NCBI GenBank assembly: GCA_949879795.1
Contig: CATLBR010000013.1
Span: 20,581 to 84,580, forward strand
DNA: 64,000 nucleotides
Origin: an uncultured Hungatella sp.
Lineage (GTDB): Bacteria; Bacillota; Clostridia; Lachnospirales; Lachnospiraceae
Direction of reading: 5' to 3'
The notes beneath the pieces are model-generated. The model was not told where the DNA came from. It saw nothing but the letters and a program-made list of their open reading frames with translations, and ran no database searches. The translations under genes were made by a program, and so were the position numbers. Below are positions 1 to 7,811 of the stretch, piece after piece. Each line of letters starts with the position of its first letter. The first letter of the stretch is position 1.

Positions 1-1
1 T

Positions 2-964
2 GTCCACACCGATGATTTTCTGTCCCTGACAGGGGTGGACTATGAGATGGTGCTCAAGGCCTACAAGGAGCTGGAGGAGGAAGGGAAGCTGACCATCAAG
101 ATTTATGAACAGTCACAGTTGGAGGATCTGACGTGTCTGAAAGAGTTTGTCGAGAAGGGATACCACACAGGAGTGGGCAGCGATTACGTGAAAATCGGTC
201 CCTTGAAAATCATCGGGGACGGTTCTCTGGGGGCCAGGACGGCATATTTGTCACAGCCCTATGAGGACAAGAGGGATACGAGAGGCATTGCCATTTACAC
301 CCAGGAACAGCTGGACAGCATGATCCTCTATGCCCACAGCCACGGTATGCAGGTGGCTGTCCACGCCATCGGCGACGGTGTCATGGAGAGAGTGGTTCTG
401 GCATATGAAAAGGCCCTGAAGGAATTTCCCAGAGAGAATCACCGCCACGGGATCGTCCACTGTCAGATCACCACAAAGGCGCTGCTGGAGAAGATAAAGG
501 AGATGTCTCTCCACGCTTATATCCAGAGCATTTTCCTGGACTATGACAGCAAGATTGTGGAGAGCAGGGTAGGAACGGAGAGAGCAGGGGAAACTTACCA
601 GTTTAAGACTCTTTTTCACATGGGCAGCGCCTCCAACGGTTCCGACAGCCCGGTGGAGACTCCAAATGTTATGAAAGGCATACAGTGTGCAGTCACCAGG
701 GCATCTCTGGACGGAGTCAAGACATTTCTTCCGGAGCAGGCCCTGAGTGTGGAGGAAGCGCTGGCAAGCTACACGACCATGGGGGCCAGAGCGGCTTTCG
801 AGGAAGACAAAAAAGGGATGCTGAAGGCAGGAATGGCGGCAGACTTTACAGTGTTGAGCAGGGATTTGACACAGACACCGCCTGCGCGGCTGGGGCAGGT
901 GCTTGTGGAGCAGACATATGTAGACGGTGTCTGTGTCTATGAGAGGCAGGAACCGGCGTTTTGA
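2..964 (+). CDS. Amidohydrolase family protein (YtcJ-type), 5' truncated by window edge
   Basis: The reading frame is open from the first bases of the window, so the gene begins upstream; the internal GTG at 35 has no ribosome binding site and is not the start. About 320 residues of the C-terminal part are visible. They contain a GDGSLGARTAYL segment, a VHAIGD metal-binding-type motif, HGIVHCQ, GSDSPVETPNVMKGI and a final GMLKAGMAADFTVLSRD segment. This order is that of the YtcJ-like amidohydrolase_3 branch of the metal-dependent hydrolases, whose C-terminal strand returns to the composite beta-sandwich. The substrate cannot be told. The gene converges on the short minus-strand gene at 1020. 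Confidence 0.85.
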   Translation, partial: VHTDDFLSLTGVDYEMVLKAYKELEEEGKLTIKIYEQSQLEDLTCLKEFVEKGYHTGVGSDYVKIGPLKIIGDGSLGARTAYLSQPYEDKRDTRGIAIYTQEQLDSMILYAHSHGMQVAVHAIGDGVMERVVLAYEKALKEFPRENHRHGIVHCQITTKALLEKIKEMSLHAYIQSIFLDYDSKIVESRVGTERAGETYQFKTLFHMGSASNGSDSPVETPNVMKGIQCAVTRASLDGVKTFLPEQALSVEEALASYTTMGARAAFEEDKKGMLKAGMAADFTVLSRDLTQTPPARLGQVLVEQTYVDGVCVYERQEPAF

Positions 965-1019
965 TCCGGTGAGAAGGCCGTTTATACAAGGCGGAGCGTC
1001 CTGCGACAGGCCAGATCTG

Positions 1020-1514
1020 TCAGTTGTCGGAACAGAACACGATGACCCTTGTGGGAGTGGTCTGGGCGGGGATGCTTCGGGTGTTGGTGGTGTATAGAAC
1101 CAGCATGTACTGATTGCCCGGCACTCCCAGGTAATACTGGCCGTTGGGGAGCTGAAGCGTGGTGCTTTGTGAAAGATTGAGAATCAGAGAGTTTTCGCTG
1201 TTTTTCAAATCCTGGTCGAAGTAATCCAGCATGGCGAACTCTTTGCATGTGCGTACTACCACGGCCACGGCCCGATACTGGGGCGGATAGATGAGAGGCG
1301 CGGGGGCGGTGGTGTCGTAGAATGCTATGACAGAGTCGCCCCGGCGGACGGGTCTCTGATCCAGTACATAGGTGGAGGCATCCACCAGTATCTGATAGGT
1401 CTCCTGGTAGGCGGTCTGCACATAGAGTAGCAGAGTACAATAGTAGGAGCGGTTTCCGCTCTGCAGCGGGGCTACGGAAGTGACGACTCCTTCGATAGGG
1501 GAATAATGATTCAT
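1020..1514 (-). CDS. Conserved hypothetical protein, 164 aa
   Basis: I do not recognise the family. The start is placed at the ATG at 1514 (product begins MNHYSPIEGVV) because an AGGAG lies six bases upstream on the minus strand; the longer open frame back to 1685 has no such site and runs through a promoter for the other strand. The protein is rich in Tyr, Val and Thr with alternating hydrophobic residues and no signal peptide or membrane segment, which suggests a soluble beta-rich protein. It ends RVIVFCSDN. It converges with the amidohydrolase and diverges from the rtcB operon leader. Confidence 0.6.
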   Translation of the reverse strand: MNHYSPIEGVVTSVAPLQSGNRSYYCTLLLYVQTAYQETYQILVDASTYVLDQRPVRRGDSVIAFYDTTAPAPLIYPPQYRAVAVVVRTCKEFAMLDYFDQDLKNSENSLILNLSQSTTLQLPNGQYYLGVPGNQYMLVLYTTNTRSIPAQTTPTRVIVFCSDN

Positions 1515-1674
1515 TGAAGGCTCCTGATATGGATGTTTTTCTATATCATATGCGGCGGATGGGAGGTCATGCCATTTTCTTTTTTGCGGGAGATAAAGTG
1601 AGAGACTTTTTGGGACCAATAGAAAATAAGTAACTCTGTAAGGATGATGTAAGAGTTCTGTAAAGGAAATGTTC

Positions 1675-1703
1675 TTTACCAGCAAATGGATGTGTGGTAT
1701 GAT
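1675..1703 (+). promoter_or_regulatory. Sigma-A-type promoter of the rtcB leader RNA
   Basis: A TTTACC -35 box (1675-1680) and a TATGAT -10 box (1698-1703) are 17 bases apart. Transcription would start near 1710 and run into the structured leader before rtcB. Confidence 0.65.
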
Positions 1704-1709
1704 TGCCGA

Positions 1710-1939
1710 TAGAAACCAGAGGATTCCCCTTACGTGTAAATAAGTGGCCCGTTGGGTTCACAGCCAGCGGCGTTTTTCTGGCCGGCCGACAGCATATTGA
1801 GATCATGTTGCGCGGTCGGCTTATGAGAAATTCCCATTTGACATCCTGCCCTGCAGTGGCAGGAGAGCAGCCTTTTTGTGGATGCGGAAAGTACTGAGCC
1901 GATGATTCCGGTGAACATACCGGGGTATCGGCTTTTTTT
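1710..1939 (+). ncRNA. Structured leader or small RNA upstream of the rtcB operon
   Basis: About 230 bases lie between a good promoter and a strong terminator with no credible ORF. Several hairpins follow one another: CCGTTGG/CCAGCGG (1749-1770) followed by a T-run, GCCGAC/GTCGGC near 1785-1823, CCTGCC/GGCAGG near 1846-1864 followed by a T-run, and the terminator at 1897. A further hairpin downstream, TGTACCC/GGGTACA enclosing TCAGC/GCTGA (about 1948-1987), precedes the first gene. The arrangement fits either an attenuated leader controlling rtcB or a free-standing small RNA. I could not match it to a known riboswitch, 6S RNA, SRP RNA or RNase P RNA by eye. Confidence 0.5.
1897..1939 (+). terminator. 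Rho-independent terminator in the rtcB leader
   Basis: AGCCGAT pairs with ATCGGCT, with a nested CCGGT/ACCGG stem, followed directly by seven T. It lies 107 bases before the first start codon of the operon, so it would act as an attenuator or end a small RNA. Confidence 0.8.
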
Positions 1940-2045
1940 GCGTACATCTGTACCCGAAGGAAGATTGTCAGCAAAGCTGATGGGTACACGGCGCACGGGA
2001 CAAGGGAGAAAAGTCTCACTGTTTGATGAAATAAGGAGAATTGAC

Positions 2046-2237
2046 GTGGCACATTACAGGGAAACCGTATGTATGTATTATGTGGCGGCAGGACAGTGTA
2101 AGAAGGGGAGGGAGGCTTCCCATGGGCGCTACTGCCAGAAGTGCGATAAGTATATGCCGAGAGCCAGAGTCCGGCATATCAATCAGAAAAAGAAAGGATT
2201 AGAAAGAATCCGGGAGAGGGAGATGAGACAGGAATGA
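2046..2237 (+). CDS. Small Cys-rich protein translationally coupled to RtcB, 63 aa
   Basis: The start is a GTG at 2046, seven bases after an AAGGAG. The product is short and basic, with four cysteines, two of them in a CQKC pair (HGRYCQKCDKYMPR), and a Lys/Arg/Glu-rich C-terminal tail, consistent with a small zinc- or nucleic-acid-binding protein. I know no functional name for it. Its stop overlaps the rtcB start (ATGA at 2234), so the two are very likely translated together, which hints at a job in RNA handling. An upstream in-frame extension exists but crosses the terminator and is unlikely to be translated. Confidence 0.65.
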   Translation: MAHYRETVCMYYVAAGQCKKGREASHGRYCQKCDKYMPRARVRHINQKKKGLERIREREMRQE

Positions 2238-3448
2238 AGATAGTGGAGGGAATTTACAATACTGCCAAGGTCTACACCGATGTGGTGGAGGACAGCGCTC
2301 TGGTCCAGATCAAGGCTTTGTGTGACCAGGAGTTCGCGAAAGGTTCCAGGATCCGGATCATGCCTGATGTTCACACCGGGGCGGGATGCACCATCGGCAC
2401 CACCATGACCATCAAAGATGCGGTGGTGCCCAATCTGGTGGGGGTTGATATCGGATGCGGCATGGAGACTGTAAAGCTGAAAAACAGACATGTGGAACTG
2501 GGGAAGCTGGACAAACTGATCTATGAGAAGATCCCGTCAGGCTTTGATATCCGTGAGAAGGAACACCGTTTAAACGATGAGATCGATTTAAAAGAACTTC
2601 GGTGCCTGAGACCGGGACTGATCAATCTGGACCGGGCCGTAAGGTCTCTGGGCACATTGGGAGGGGGCAATCACTTTATTGAGGTGGACAAAGATGAGCG
2701 GGGGGCACTGTATCTGGTCATTCACTCAGGTTCCCGCCATCTGGGCGTGGAGGTGGCTGGGTATTACCAGGAGCAGGCGTGGAAGTCTTTAAGCGGAGCC
2801 TCCAGGAAGGATATCCGGAAATTGATCGATGATTACAAGAAGCGGGGAAAGGAGAAGGAGGTCGAGGCGGTGGTGGCTGAGATGAAGGCCCGGGAACGGA
2901 CAGACGTTCCCAGGACACTGGCCTTCTGTCAGGGAGAGCTGATGGAGGACTACATTCATGACATGAAGATTGTCCAGCGGTTCGCTATGCTGAACCGGAA
3001 GGCCATGATGGATGAGTTGGTCCGGGGCATGAAGCTGAAAGTGGAGGAGGAGTTCACTACCATCCACAATTATATTGACACCGACACCATGATTCTGCGA
3101 AAGGGGGCGGTTTCCGCCAGGGCAGGTGAGAAACTGCTGATTCCTATCAACATGAGGGACGGCTCCCTAATCTGCATGGGAAAGGGGAATGAAGACTGGA
3201 ATTACTCTGCTCCCCACGGAGCGGGGCGGCTTATGTCCAGGAGAAAGGCCCGGGAGTCCTACACGGTCTCACAGTTTAAGAAGGAGATGGCAGGCATCTT
3301 CACCACCTCGGTCAACGCCCAGACCCTGGACGAGTGTCCCATGGCCTACAAGGGCATGGAGGATATTGTGGAGAATATCGGGGAGACAGCTGAGATCGAG
3401 AAGGTGATCAAGCCTGTCTATAGTTTTAAAGCGGGGGAGGAGGATTGA
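2234..3448 (+). CDS. rtcB: RNA-splicing ligase RtcB family protein
   Basis: The 404-residue protein has the RtcB signatures: PDVHTGAGCTIGTT near the N-terminus, the metal-site segment GVDIGCGMETV, GGGNHFIEVD in the middle and HGAGRLMSRRKA near the C-terminus, which contains the position of the GMP-accepting histidine. RtcB joins RNA 2',3'-cyclic phosphate or 3'-phosphate ends to 5'-hydroxyl ends using GTP and manganese, usually in RNA repair. The length is shorter than the E. coli enzyme (about 408) by only a few residues. It is the second gene of an operon with a small Cys-rich protein, overlapping by four bases, and lies behind a structured leader. Confidence 0.95.
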   Translation: MKIVEGIYNTAKVYTDVVEDSALVQIKALCDQEFAKGSRIRIMPDVHTGAGCTIGTTMTIKDAVVPNLVGVDIGCGMETVKLKNRHVELGKLDKLIYEKIPSGFDIREKEHRLNDEIDLKELRCLRPGLINLDRAVRSLGTLGGGNHFIEVDKDERGALYLVIHSGSRHLGVEVAGYYQEQAWKSLSGASRKDIRKLIDDYKKRGKEKEVEAVVAEMKARERTDVPRTLAFCQGELMEDYIHDMKIVQRFAMLNRKAMMDELVRGMKLKVEEEFTTIHNYIDTDTMILRKGAVSARAGEKLLIPINMRDGSLICMGKGNEDWNYSAPHGAGRLMSRRKARESYTVSQFKKEMAGIFTTSVNAQTLDECPMAYKGMEDIVENIGETAEIEKVIKPVYSFKAGEED

Positions 3449-3472
3449 AAGAAAAAGAGCAGCGAAAAAAGG

Positions 3473-3500
3473 TTGTATTTTATAAATAATGTGTTAAAAT
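3473..3500 (+). promoter_or_regulatory. Promoter of the mgtE leader
   Basis: TTGTAT (3473-3478) and TAAAAT (3495-3500) are 16 bases apart. It lies just after rtcB and would begin the long mgtE leader near 3506. Confidence 0.55.
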
Positions 3501-3505
3501 AAATG

Positions 3506-3754
3506 TAGAAGTGGAGATATTTCACCATACCTGCCGTCACCGTGAAACACGGACAGAGCGGAAAAGAGAAAGGAGTGAACACAGAGTGGAAGGTCGAAGT
3601 CATAAGATGAAGGCAGAATCGACATATCATGAACGCATGGTAGTGGGGACAGTTTCTGCGGGTCAGCCGCCATTCTGTTGTCGCTGCCTTTTGTAATCTC
3701 AGGAGCCGCGTTTATGATAGCCATTTTGCTTCAAGAAAGCAGATGGCTTTTTTT
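3506..3754 (+). promoter_or_regulatory. Structured mgtE leader RNA ending in a terminator; candidate riboswitch
   Basis: A 250-base noncoding stretch separates the promoter from a terminator, and a further 130 bases separate the terminator from mgtE. Visible elements are a GTGGA/TTCAC hairpin (about 3520-3535), CCGTG-aaa-CACGG (3540-3552), and a long-range helix AAGGCAG plus CGACA (3610-3624) with TGTCG plus CTGCCTT (3679-3690). The layout is typical of a metal-sensing transcriptional riboswitch, but the conserved M-box (ykoK) sequences are not visible, nor a yybP-ykoY core. The ligand is therefore unknown; magnesium is the obvious guess from the downstream gene. Confidence 0.5.
3719..3754 (+). 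terminator. Terminator/expression platform before mgtE
   Basis: AGCCAT (3719-3724) pairs with ATGGCT (3743-3748), with an inner GCTT/AAGC stem, followed by a T-run. It would stop transcription before mgtE unless the upstream RNA folds otherwise. Confidence 0.75.
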
Positions 3755-3887
3755 GCGTTGCTCTGCATGTCAGACAGCCGCCGGGGGCGGTTTTCTGGCT
3801 CTGCCTTCATGGACCTTGAATTCGGTTTCTGTACACAAAAAAGAAGGATGTGCAACCTTAAGAACAGAGAAGGAGGAAAAGGAAACC

Positions 3888-5237
3888 ATGAGAGAGTACA
3901 GACTTGAAGAGATGATGAAACTTGTGGACGCCAGAGATTTCCGGGCTTTGAAGGAGATGCTGATCCGGCTCCCGGAGGCGGATATCGCGGATTTCATGGA
4001 AGAGCTGAACCGGGAGAAGACGGTGGTAGTCTTCCGCATGCTCCCCAAAGAGCTGGCCACGGAAGTATTCGCGTTCCTTCCTGTGGAGAAGCAGCAGGAG
4101 ATCATAGATCATATTACCGACGCCGAGCTGCAGACAGTTATCGAGGAACTGTTTGTGGACGACGCGGTGGATATGCTTGAAGAGCTTCCCGCCAATGTGG
4201 TAAAGAGAGTGCTGAAAAACGCCGAGCCCTCCACCAGGAAACTGATCAATCTGTTTTTGCAGTATCCGGAGAACAGCGCAGGCAGTATCATGACTGCCGA
4301 GTGTATGGCTCTGAAAAAGAAAATGACCGTCAAGGAGGCATTTGCCTACATACGCAGGCACGGGGTGGATAAGGAGACCATCTACACCTGCTACGTTACT
4401 GACGATAAACGGACGCTGGAGGGCGTGGTGACGGTGAAGGATCTGCTGATGAATCCCTACGAGACACGTCTGGCAGAGATTATGGATCCGTATGTCATCA
4501 AGGCGGTGACCACGGAAGATCAGGAGGCTGTGGCGGAGAAATTCACCAGATACGATCTGCTGAGCCTCCCTGTGGTGGACGGGGAGGATCGGCTGGTGGG
4601 AATCGTCACCATAGATGACATTGTGGATGTGATGGAGCAGGAGGCAACAGAGGATTTTGAGAAGATGGCTGCCATGGTTCCCAGCGAGAAACCTTATCTG
4701 AAGACCAGCGTTTTTATGCTGGCGAAAAACCGGATCATGTGGCTTCTGATTCTCATGGTCAGCAGCATTATCACGGGGGGCATTCTGGCGAAATACGAGA
4801 ACGCCTTTGCCGTTCTTCCTCTGCTGGTGACTTTCATTCCCATGCTCACCGACACAGGGGGCAACGCAGGCAGCCAGAGCAGCACCCTGATCATCCGGGG
4901 CATGGCTGTGGGGGAGATTGAGCCGTCGGATATCTTCAAAGTTCTGTGGAAGGAACTGCAGGTGGGCATGGTAGTGGGATTGATCCTGGGGGCGGTCAAC
5001 TATGTCCAGCTGATCCTTCGCTTCCCGGGCAATGAACAGATATGCCTCACTGTGGTGCTGAGCCTGTTCGCCACGGTGATCCTGGCCAAGACCGTGGGGA
5101 GTGTCCTCCCCATGGCGGCCAGGATGCTGAAGCTGGACCCTGCCATCATGGCGGCTCCGCTGATCACCACCATCGTGGACGCTTTCAGCCTGGTGATCTA
5201 TTTTCAGATCGCCTGCAGGATGCTGAAGCTGGCCTGA
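3888..5237 (+). CDS. mgtE: Magnesium transporter MgtE
   Basis: The start is the ATG at 3888, behind an AGGAGG eleven bases upstream, giving 449 residues, the usual MgtE length; the in-frame extension upstream crosses the terminator. Residues 1-130 form the helical MgtE_N domain with Asp/Glu-rich repeats, about 130-255 the paired CBS domains that sense cytosolic magnesium, and about 270-449 the five-helix membrane domain with the GGNAGSQSSTLIIRGMA segment that lines the pore. MgtE is a magnesium channel that closes when cytosolic magnesium is high. The structured leader upstream suggests control at the RNA level as well. It converges closely on the isomerase-like gene at 5247. Confidence 0.93.
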   Translation: MREYRLEEMMKLVDARDFRALKEMLIRLPEADIADFMEELNREKTVVVFRMLPKELATEVFAFLPVEKQQEIIDHITDAELQTVIEELFVDDAVDMLEELPANVVKRVLKNAEPSTRKLINLFLQYPENSAGSIMTAECMALKKKMTVKEAFAYIRRHGVDKETIYTCYVTDDKRTLEGVVTVKDLLMNPYETRLAEIMDPYVIKAVTTEDQEAVAEKFTRYDLLSLPVVDGEDRLVGIVTIDDIVDVMEQEATEDFEKMAAMVPSEKPYLKTSVFMLAKNRIMWLLILMVSSIITGGILAKYENAFAVLPLLVTFIPMLTDTGGNAGSQSSTLIIRGMAVGEIEPSDIFKVLWKELQVGMVVGLILGAVNYVQLILRFPGNEQICLTVVLSLFATVILAKTVGSVLPMAARMLKLDPAIMAAPLITTIVDAFSLVIYFQIACRMLKLA

Positions 5238-5246
5238 GAGGACGAA

Positions 5247-6671
5247 TCAAAACAGTTCCAGGCATGCAAATCCCATAAGTTTGGCGAAAGCGGCAACCTC
5301 CTCTGCCCAGTTGCCGTCGGTGAGCCCGTAGTGCTGGGTAACTCCAAAATTCAGGAGCTCTCCGAAAAACTCCGTGGCGGGAATCCGGGGCCTCAAGATG
5401 CCGTGGGAATATCCTGCCAGAAAATGTTCACATTCCAGAGCGTCCACCACAGCGACGGCGATTTTGAAGGAACCTTTGTCCTGGGAGATATGGACCATGG
5501 TCTTTTCGCCGGGAGCGATGACATTCCAGGTAAACGGAGCTCCGGCGTACTTGTAACTGGTCTTGGCGAACCGGGTGTCCTCGGAGATCCTGGTTTTGCT
5601 TCCCGGGGACGTGTAGTCCTGGGGACCGGCATGACCTGCCGTGAAGGTGTTATCGTCATAGTCGATGTAAAAGGGCTCGATAAAGTTCACCGGTTGTCCA
5701 GAGAGTTTGTTCAGCAGGTAACAGGCAAGGCCGGCGCCGATATCGCCTTCAGGGACCACCATCACATCGTCTGTGCCTGGCAGAGGAGTAAATCCGGGGC
5801 GCAGCCCCACCTTGGTGAGCAGACCGATATCCAGGTCGTTGAGTACCAGCATCTCCACCTGGAAACGGCGGGCCAGTTTCTCCAGAGCCATGGAGGCGGC
5901 CACAGAGGCTCTCATCTTGTCAGGCTGCACCGTGTCGTCACCGGGATACTGCTCCAGAAGATTTGCCACGGCGCCGTCGACTTCCTGGCAGGGCAGAGCT
6001 TCAATCTCGTCCAGGAGCTGAGGTACGGAGAGGAAACGCAGTTCCGGTCCCATGTGCATGAAAAGGGCATAGGGGTCGATGTAGGTGGCCCACATGACCT
6101 CGTTGTAGGAGGGAAGCAGGCCGAAGTTGGCGTGTCTCAGCTCGCTGCGCAGGGCGCAGATTCTGGCGAACTGCCTGGTCTCACGGATCACATGGTCTAT
6201 GAGGCCGGTGACCTGTTTCATCATGGGGCGCTGAAAACGAGCCATGGATCCGGAGGCTTCCTGACTCCCCACAAGTCCGCCGGCAGCGAGAAATTCCACG
6301 AAGCGGTCTTCGGTCATAGAGTCGGCAAAGGACTGCTTAGGCTGCACTATGGTGGCGAACAGGACCGGGATGGGTGCCATGTCCCGCAGGAAACGGATCC
6401 AGGCGAAGTCGTCGGACCAGGAGAGGAAGGAGACAAAGATCATATCCGGATGTCCCTGGCTGAAGGCGTCCATAGCGGCAGCCAGCTCTTCTCGGGTGTA
6501 GACGACTCCCGGAAAGATCAGGTCCGCGAAATCCATACGGCTGCAGAGATCATCTGCAACCAGTTCTTTTCTTTTATAGAAAAAATCGTGTTCTGTTCCC
6601 TCCCCCAGATTGCGGAAACGGGGAGAAGATATAAGGAGAATGCCGATAACCGGCCGTTTTAACTTTTTCAT
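5247..6671 (-). CDS. L-arabinose/L-fucose isomerase-like sugar isomerase
   Basis: The 474-residue protein starts MKKLKRPVIGILL with an AAGGA seven bases upstream. It carries a pattern seen in the arabinose/fucose isomerase superfamily: an N-terminal Rossmann-like half (GILLISSPRFRNLG, DMIFVSFLSW), an acidic-metal segment VVPEGDIGAGLACYLLNK, an AGHAG segment and a C-terminal histidine-bearing region (VTQHYGLTDGNW). Enzymes of this fold interconvert aldoses and ketoses using manganese. The substrate is unknown. It is the last gene of a leftward sugar locus with an RpiR regulator, a ROK kinase and a phosphomannose-isomerase-like protein, so a role in the same catabolic route is likely. Confidence 0.75.
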   Translation of the reverse strand: MKKLKRPVIGILLISSPRFRNLGEGTEHDFFYKRKELVADDLCSRMDFADLIFPGVVYTREELAAAMDAFSQGHPDMIFVSFLSWSDDFAWIRFLRDMAPIPVLFATIVQPKQSFADSMTEDRFVEFLAAGGLVGSQEASGSMARFQRPMMKQVTGLIDHVIRETRQFARICALRSELRHANFGLLPSYNEVMWATYIDPYALFMHMGPELRFLSVPQLLDEIEALPCQEVDGAVANLLEQYPGDDTVQPDKMRASVAASMALEKLARRFQVEMLVLNDLDIGLLTKVGLRPGFTPLPGTDDVMVVPEGDIGAGLACYLLNKLSGQPVNFIEPFYIDYDDNTFTAGHAGPQDYTSPGSKTRISEDTRFAKTSYKYAGAPFTWNVIAPGEKTMVHISQDKGSFKIAVAVVDALECEHFLAGYSHGILRPRIPATEFFGELLNFGVTQHYGLTDGNWAEEVAAFAKLMGFACLELF

Positions 6672-6803
6672 AGAAGATCCTTTCCGAAAATACTATTCCA
6701 GAGTAAACCTTCATGCGCCCGGCATCGGACGGGCTGCCACACATAAAAATCTGGCGGGCGCATTTGGCGTCCCTGAATACATGCCGCCTATTCGGCGGCG
6801 GAC

Positions 6804-7667
6804 TTATAAAGTAAAATTGATATGTTTTTTCGCGGAGGCAAGCCGGGTCTTGTCCAGCTGGGATTTGACCTGGGCGTACTCGATGCTTGTCACCGCAGTG
6901 TAGAGTATATCGATGACAGTGAGCTGGCCGATGCGGGATCCCATGGCTCCGCTGCGCACCAGAGCGTCGGCGGAGGAGGAATAAAGACAGATATCGGCAA
7001 TCTTTGTCAGAGGATTTTTGGAATATTTTGTCAGGCTCACCAGTGTGGCGCCTGCCTGTCTGGCGATCTCCCCGGTCTCCAGTATATCCTTTGTGTTGCC
7101 GGAGTAGGAGATGAGCACGGCCACGTCGCCGGCAGACAGCTGGGCAGCGTTTAATATCTGCTGGTGAGGGTCGCCGGAGGACATGGACTGCTTGTTGATG
7201 CGGACAAATTTATTGCAGGCATCCATGGCCACATGACCGGAGGTGCCGGTGCCGTAGAAATCGATGCGCCTGGCAGCGATCATGGCGGCGACTGCCTTTT
7301 CCAGATCACTGGATTTTAAGACGGCCAGAGTGTTTTCGATGGCCAGGACATTGTTGGCACATACGGCATTCATGACAGACTCCACGGAGCTGCCCGGCTG
7401 GATATCGCCGTATTCGTCGGTGAAGCTGGACTGAGACTGTACAAGGTCGATGGACAGATCCCTGGAAAATGCTTTATATCCGTTATATCCTGCGCTTTTA
7501 CACAGCCGGACCACCGTGGAAACGCTGGTATTGCATGCCTGGGCCAGCTCGGCAATAGACATATTCACCGCTTCGGAGGGAAAATCAATAATAAACTGAG
7601 CCAGTACCTTTTCCTTTGAAGTGAGTGAATTCAACATCTCTTTGAGCCTGAAACGACAGTTAGCCAT
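6804..7667 (-). CDS. MurR/RpiR family transcriptional regulator
   Basis: The start is the ATG at 7667 (MANCRFRLKEMLNSL), eight bases after a GGAGG; a longer frame upstream has no ribosome site. The 287 residues have an N-terminal HTH_6 domain (SIAELAQACNTSVSTVVRLCKSAGYNGYKAF) and a C-terminal SIS domain (about 125-270) with FYGTGTSGHVAMDACNKF and LISYSGNTKDILETGEIAR, which binds phosphosugars. RpiR proteins control sugar-phosphate catabolism in response to a sugar phosphate. Its position inside the isomerase/ROK/PMI locus suggests it controls these genes and perhaps the divergent DUF6259 operon. Confidence 0.9.
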   Translation of the reverse strand: MANCRFRLKEMLNSLTSKEKVLAQFIIDFPSEAVNMSIAELAQACNTSVSTVVRLCKSAGYNGYKAFSRDLSIDLVQSQSSFTDEYGDIQPGSSVESVMNAVCANNVLAIENTLAVLKSSDLEKAVAAMIAARRIDFYGTGTSGHVAMDACNKFVRINKQSMSSGDPHQQILNAAQLSAGDVAVLISYSGNTKDILETGEIARQAGATLVSLTKYSKNPLTKIADICLYSSSADALVRSGAMGSRIGQLTVIDILYTAVTSIEYAQVKSQLDKTRLASAKKHINFTL

Positions 7668-7811
7668 ACAATCTACCTCCATGATATAATGTATTCCGAT
7701 TGTAGCATACATTTCCGGAAAATTCCATCTCAACAGAACCTTACACAGGATATTGCCGGCTATGGATTGCGCTGTGACTGAAGAACGTCTGTGAACAGTG
7801 ACAGCAGGGGG

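Noticed and set aside
1705..1932. 6S RNA with a GCCGATA/TATCGGC closing stem
   Set aside because: The predicted transcription start (about 1710) would leave out most of the 5' arm, and the 3' arm is already used by the terminator stem.
1567..2052. Minus-strand 161-codon frame across the rtcB leader
   Set aside because: It runs opposite a promoter, several hairpins and a terminator; its composition is not protein-like.
3506..3754. M-box magnesium riboswitch
   Set aside because: The conserved M-box segments could not be found, so only an unassigned leader is reported.
5331..6662. 443-codon plus-strand open frame opposite the isomerase-like gene
   Set aside because: Antisense frame without ribosome site or family pattern; the minus-strand frame has clear motifs and fits the operon.
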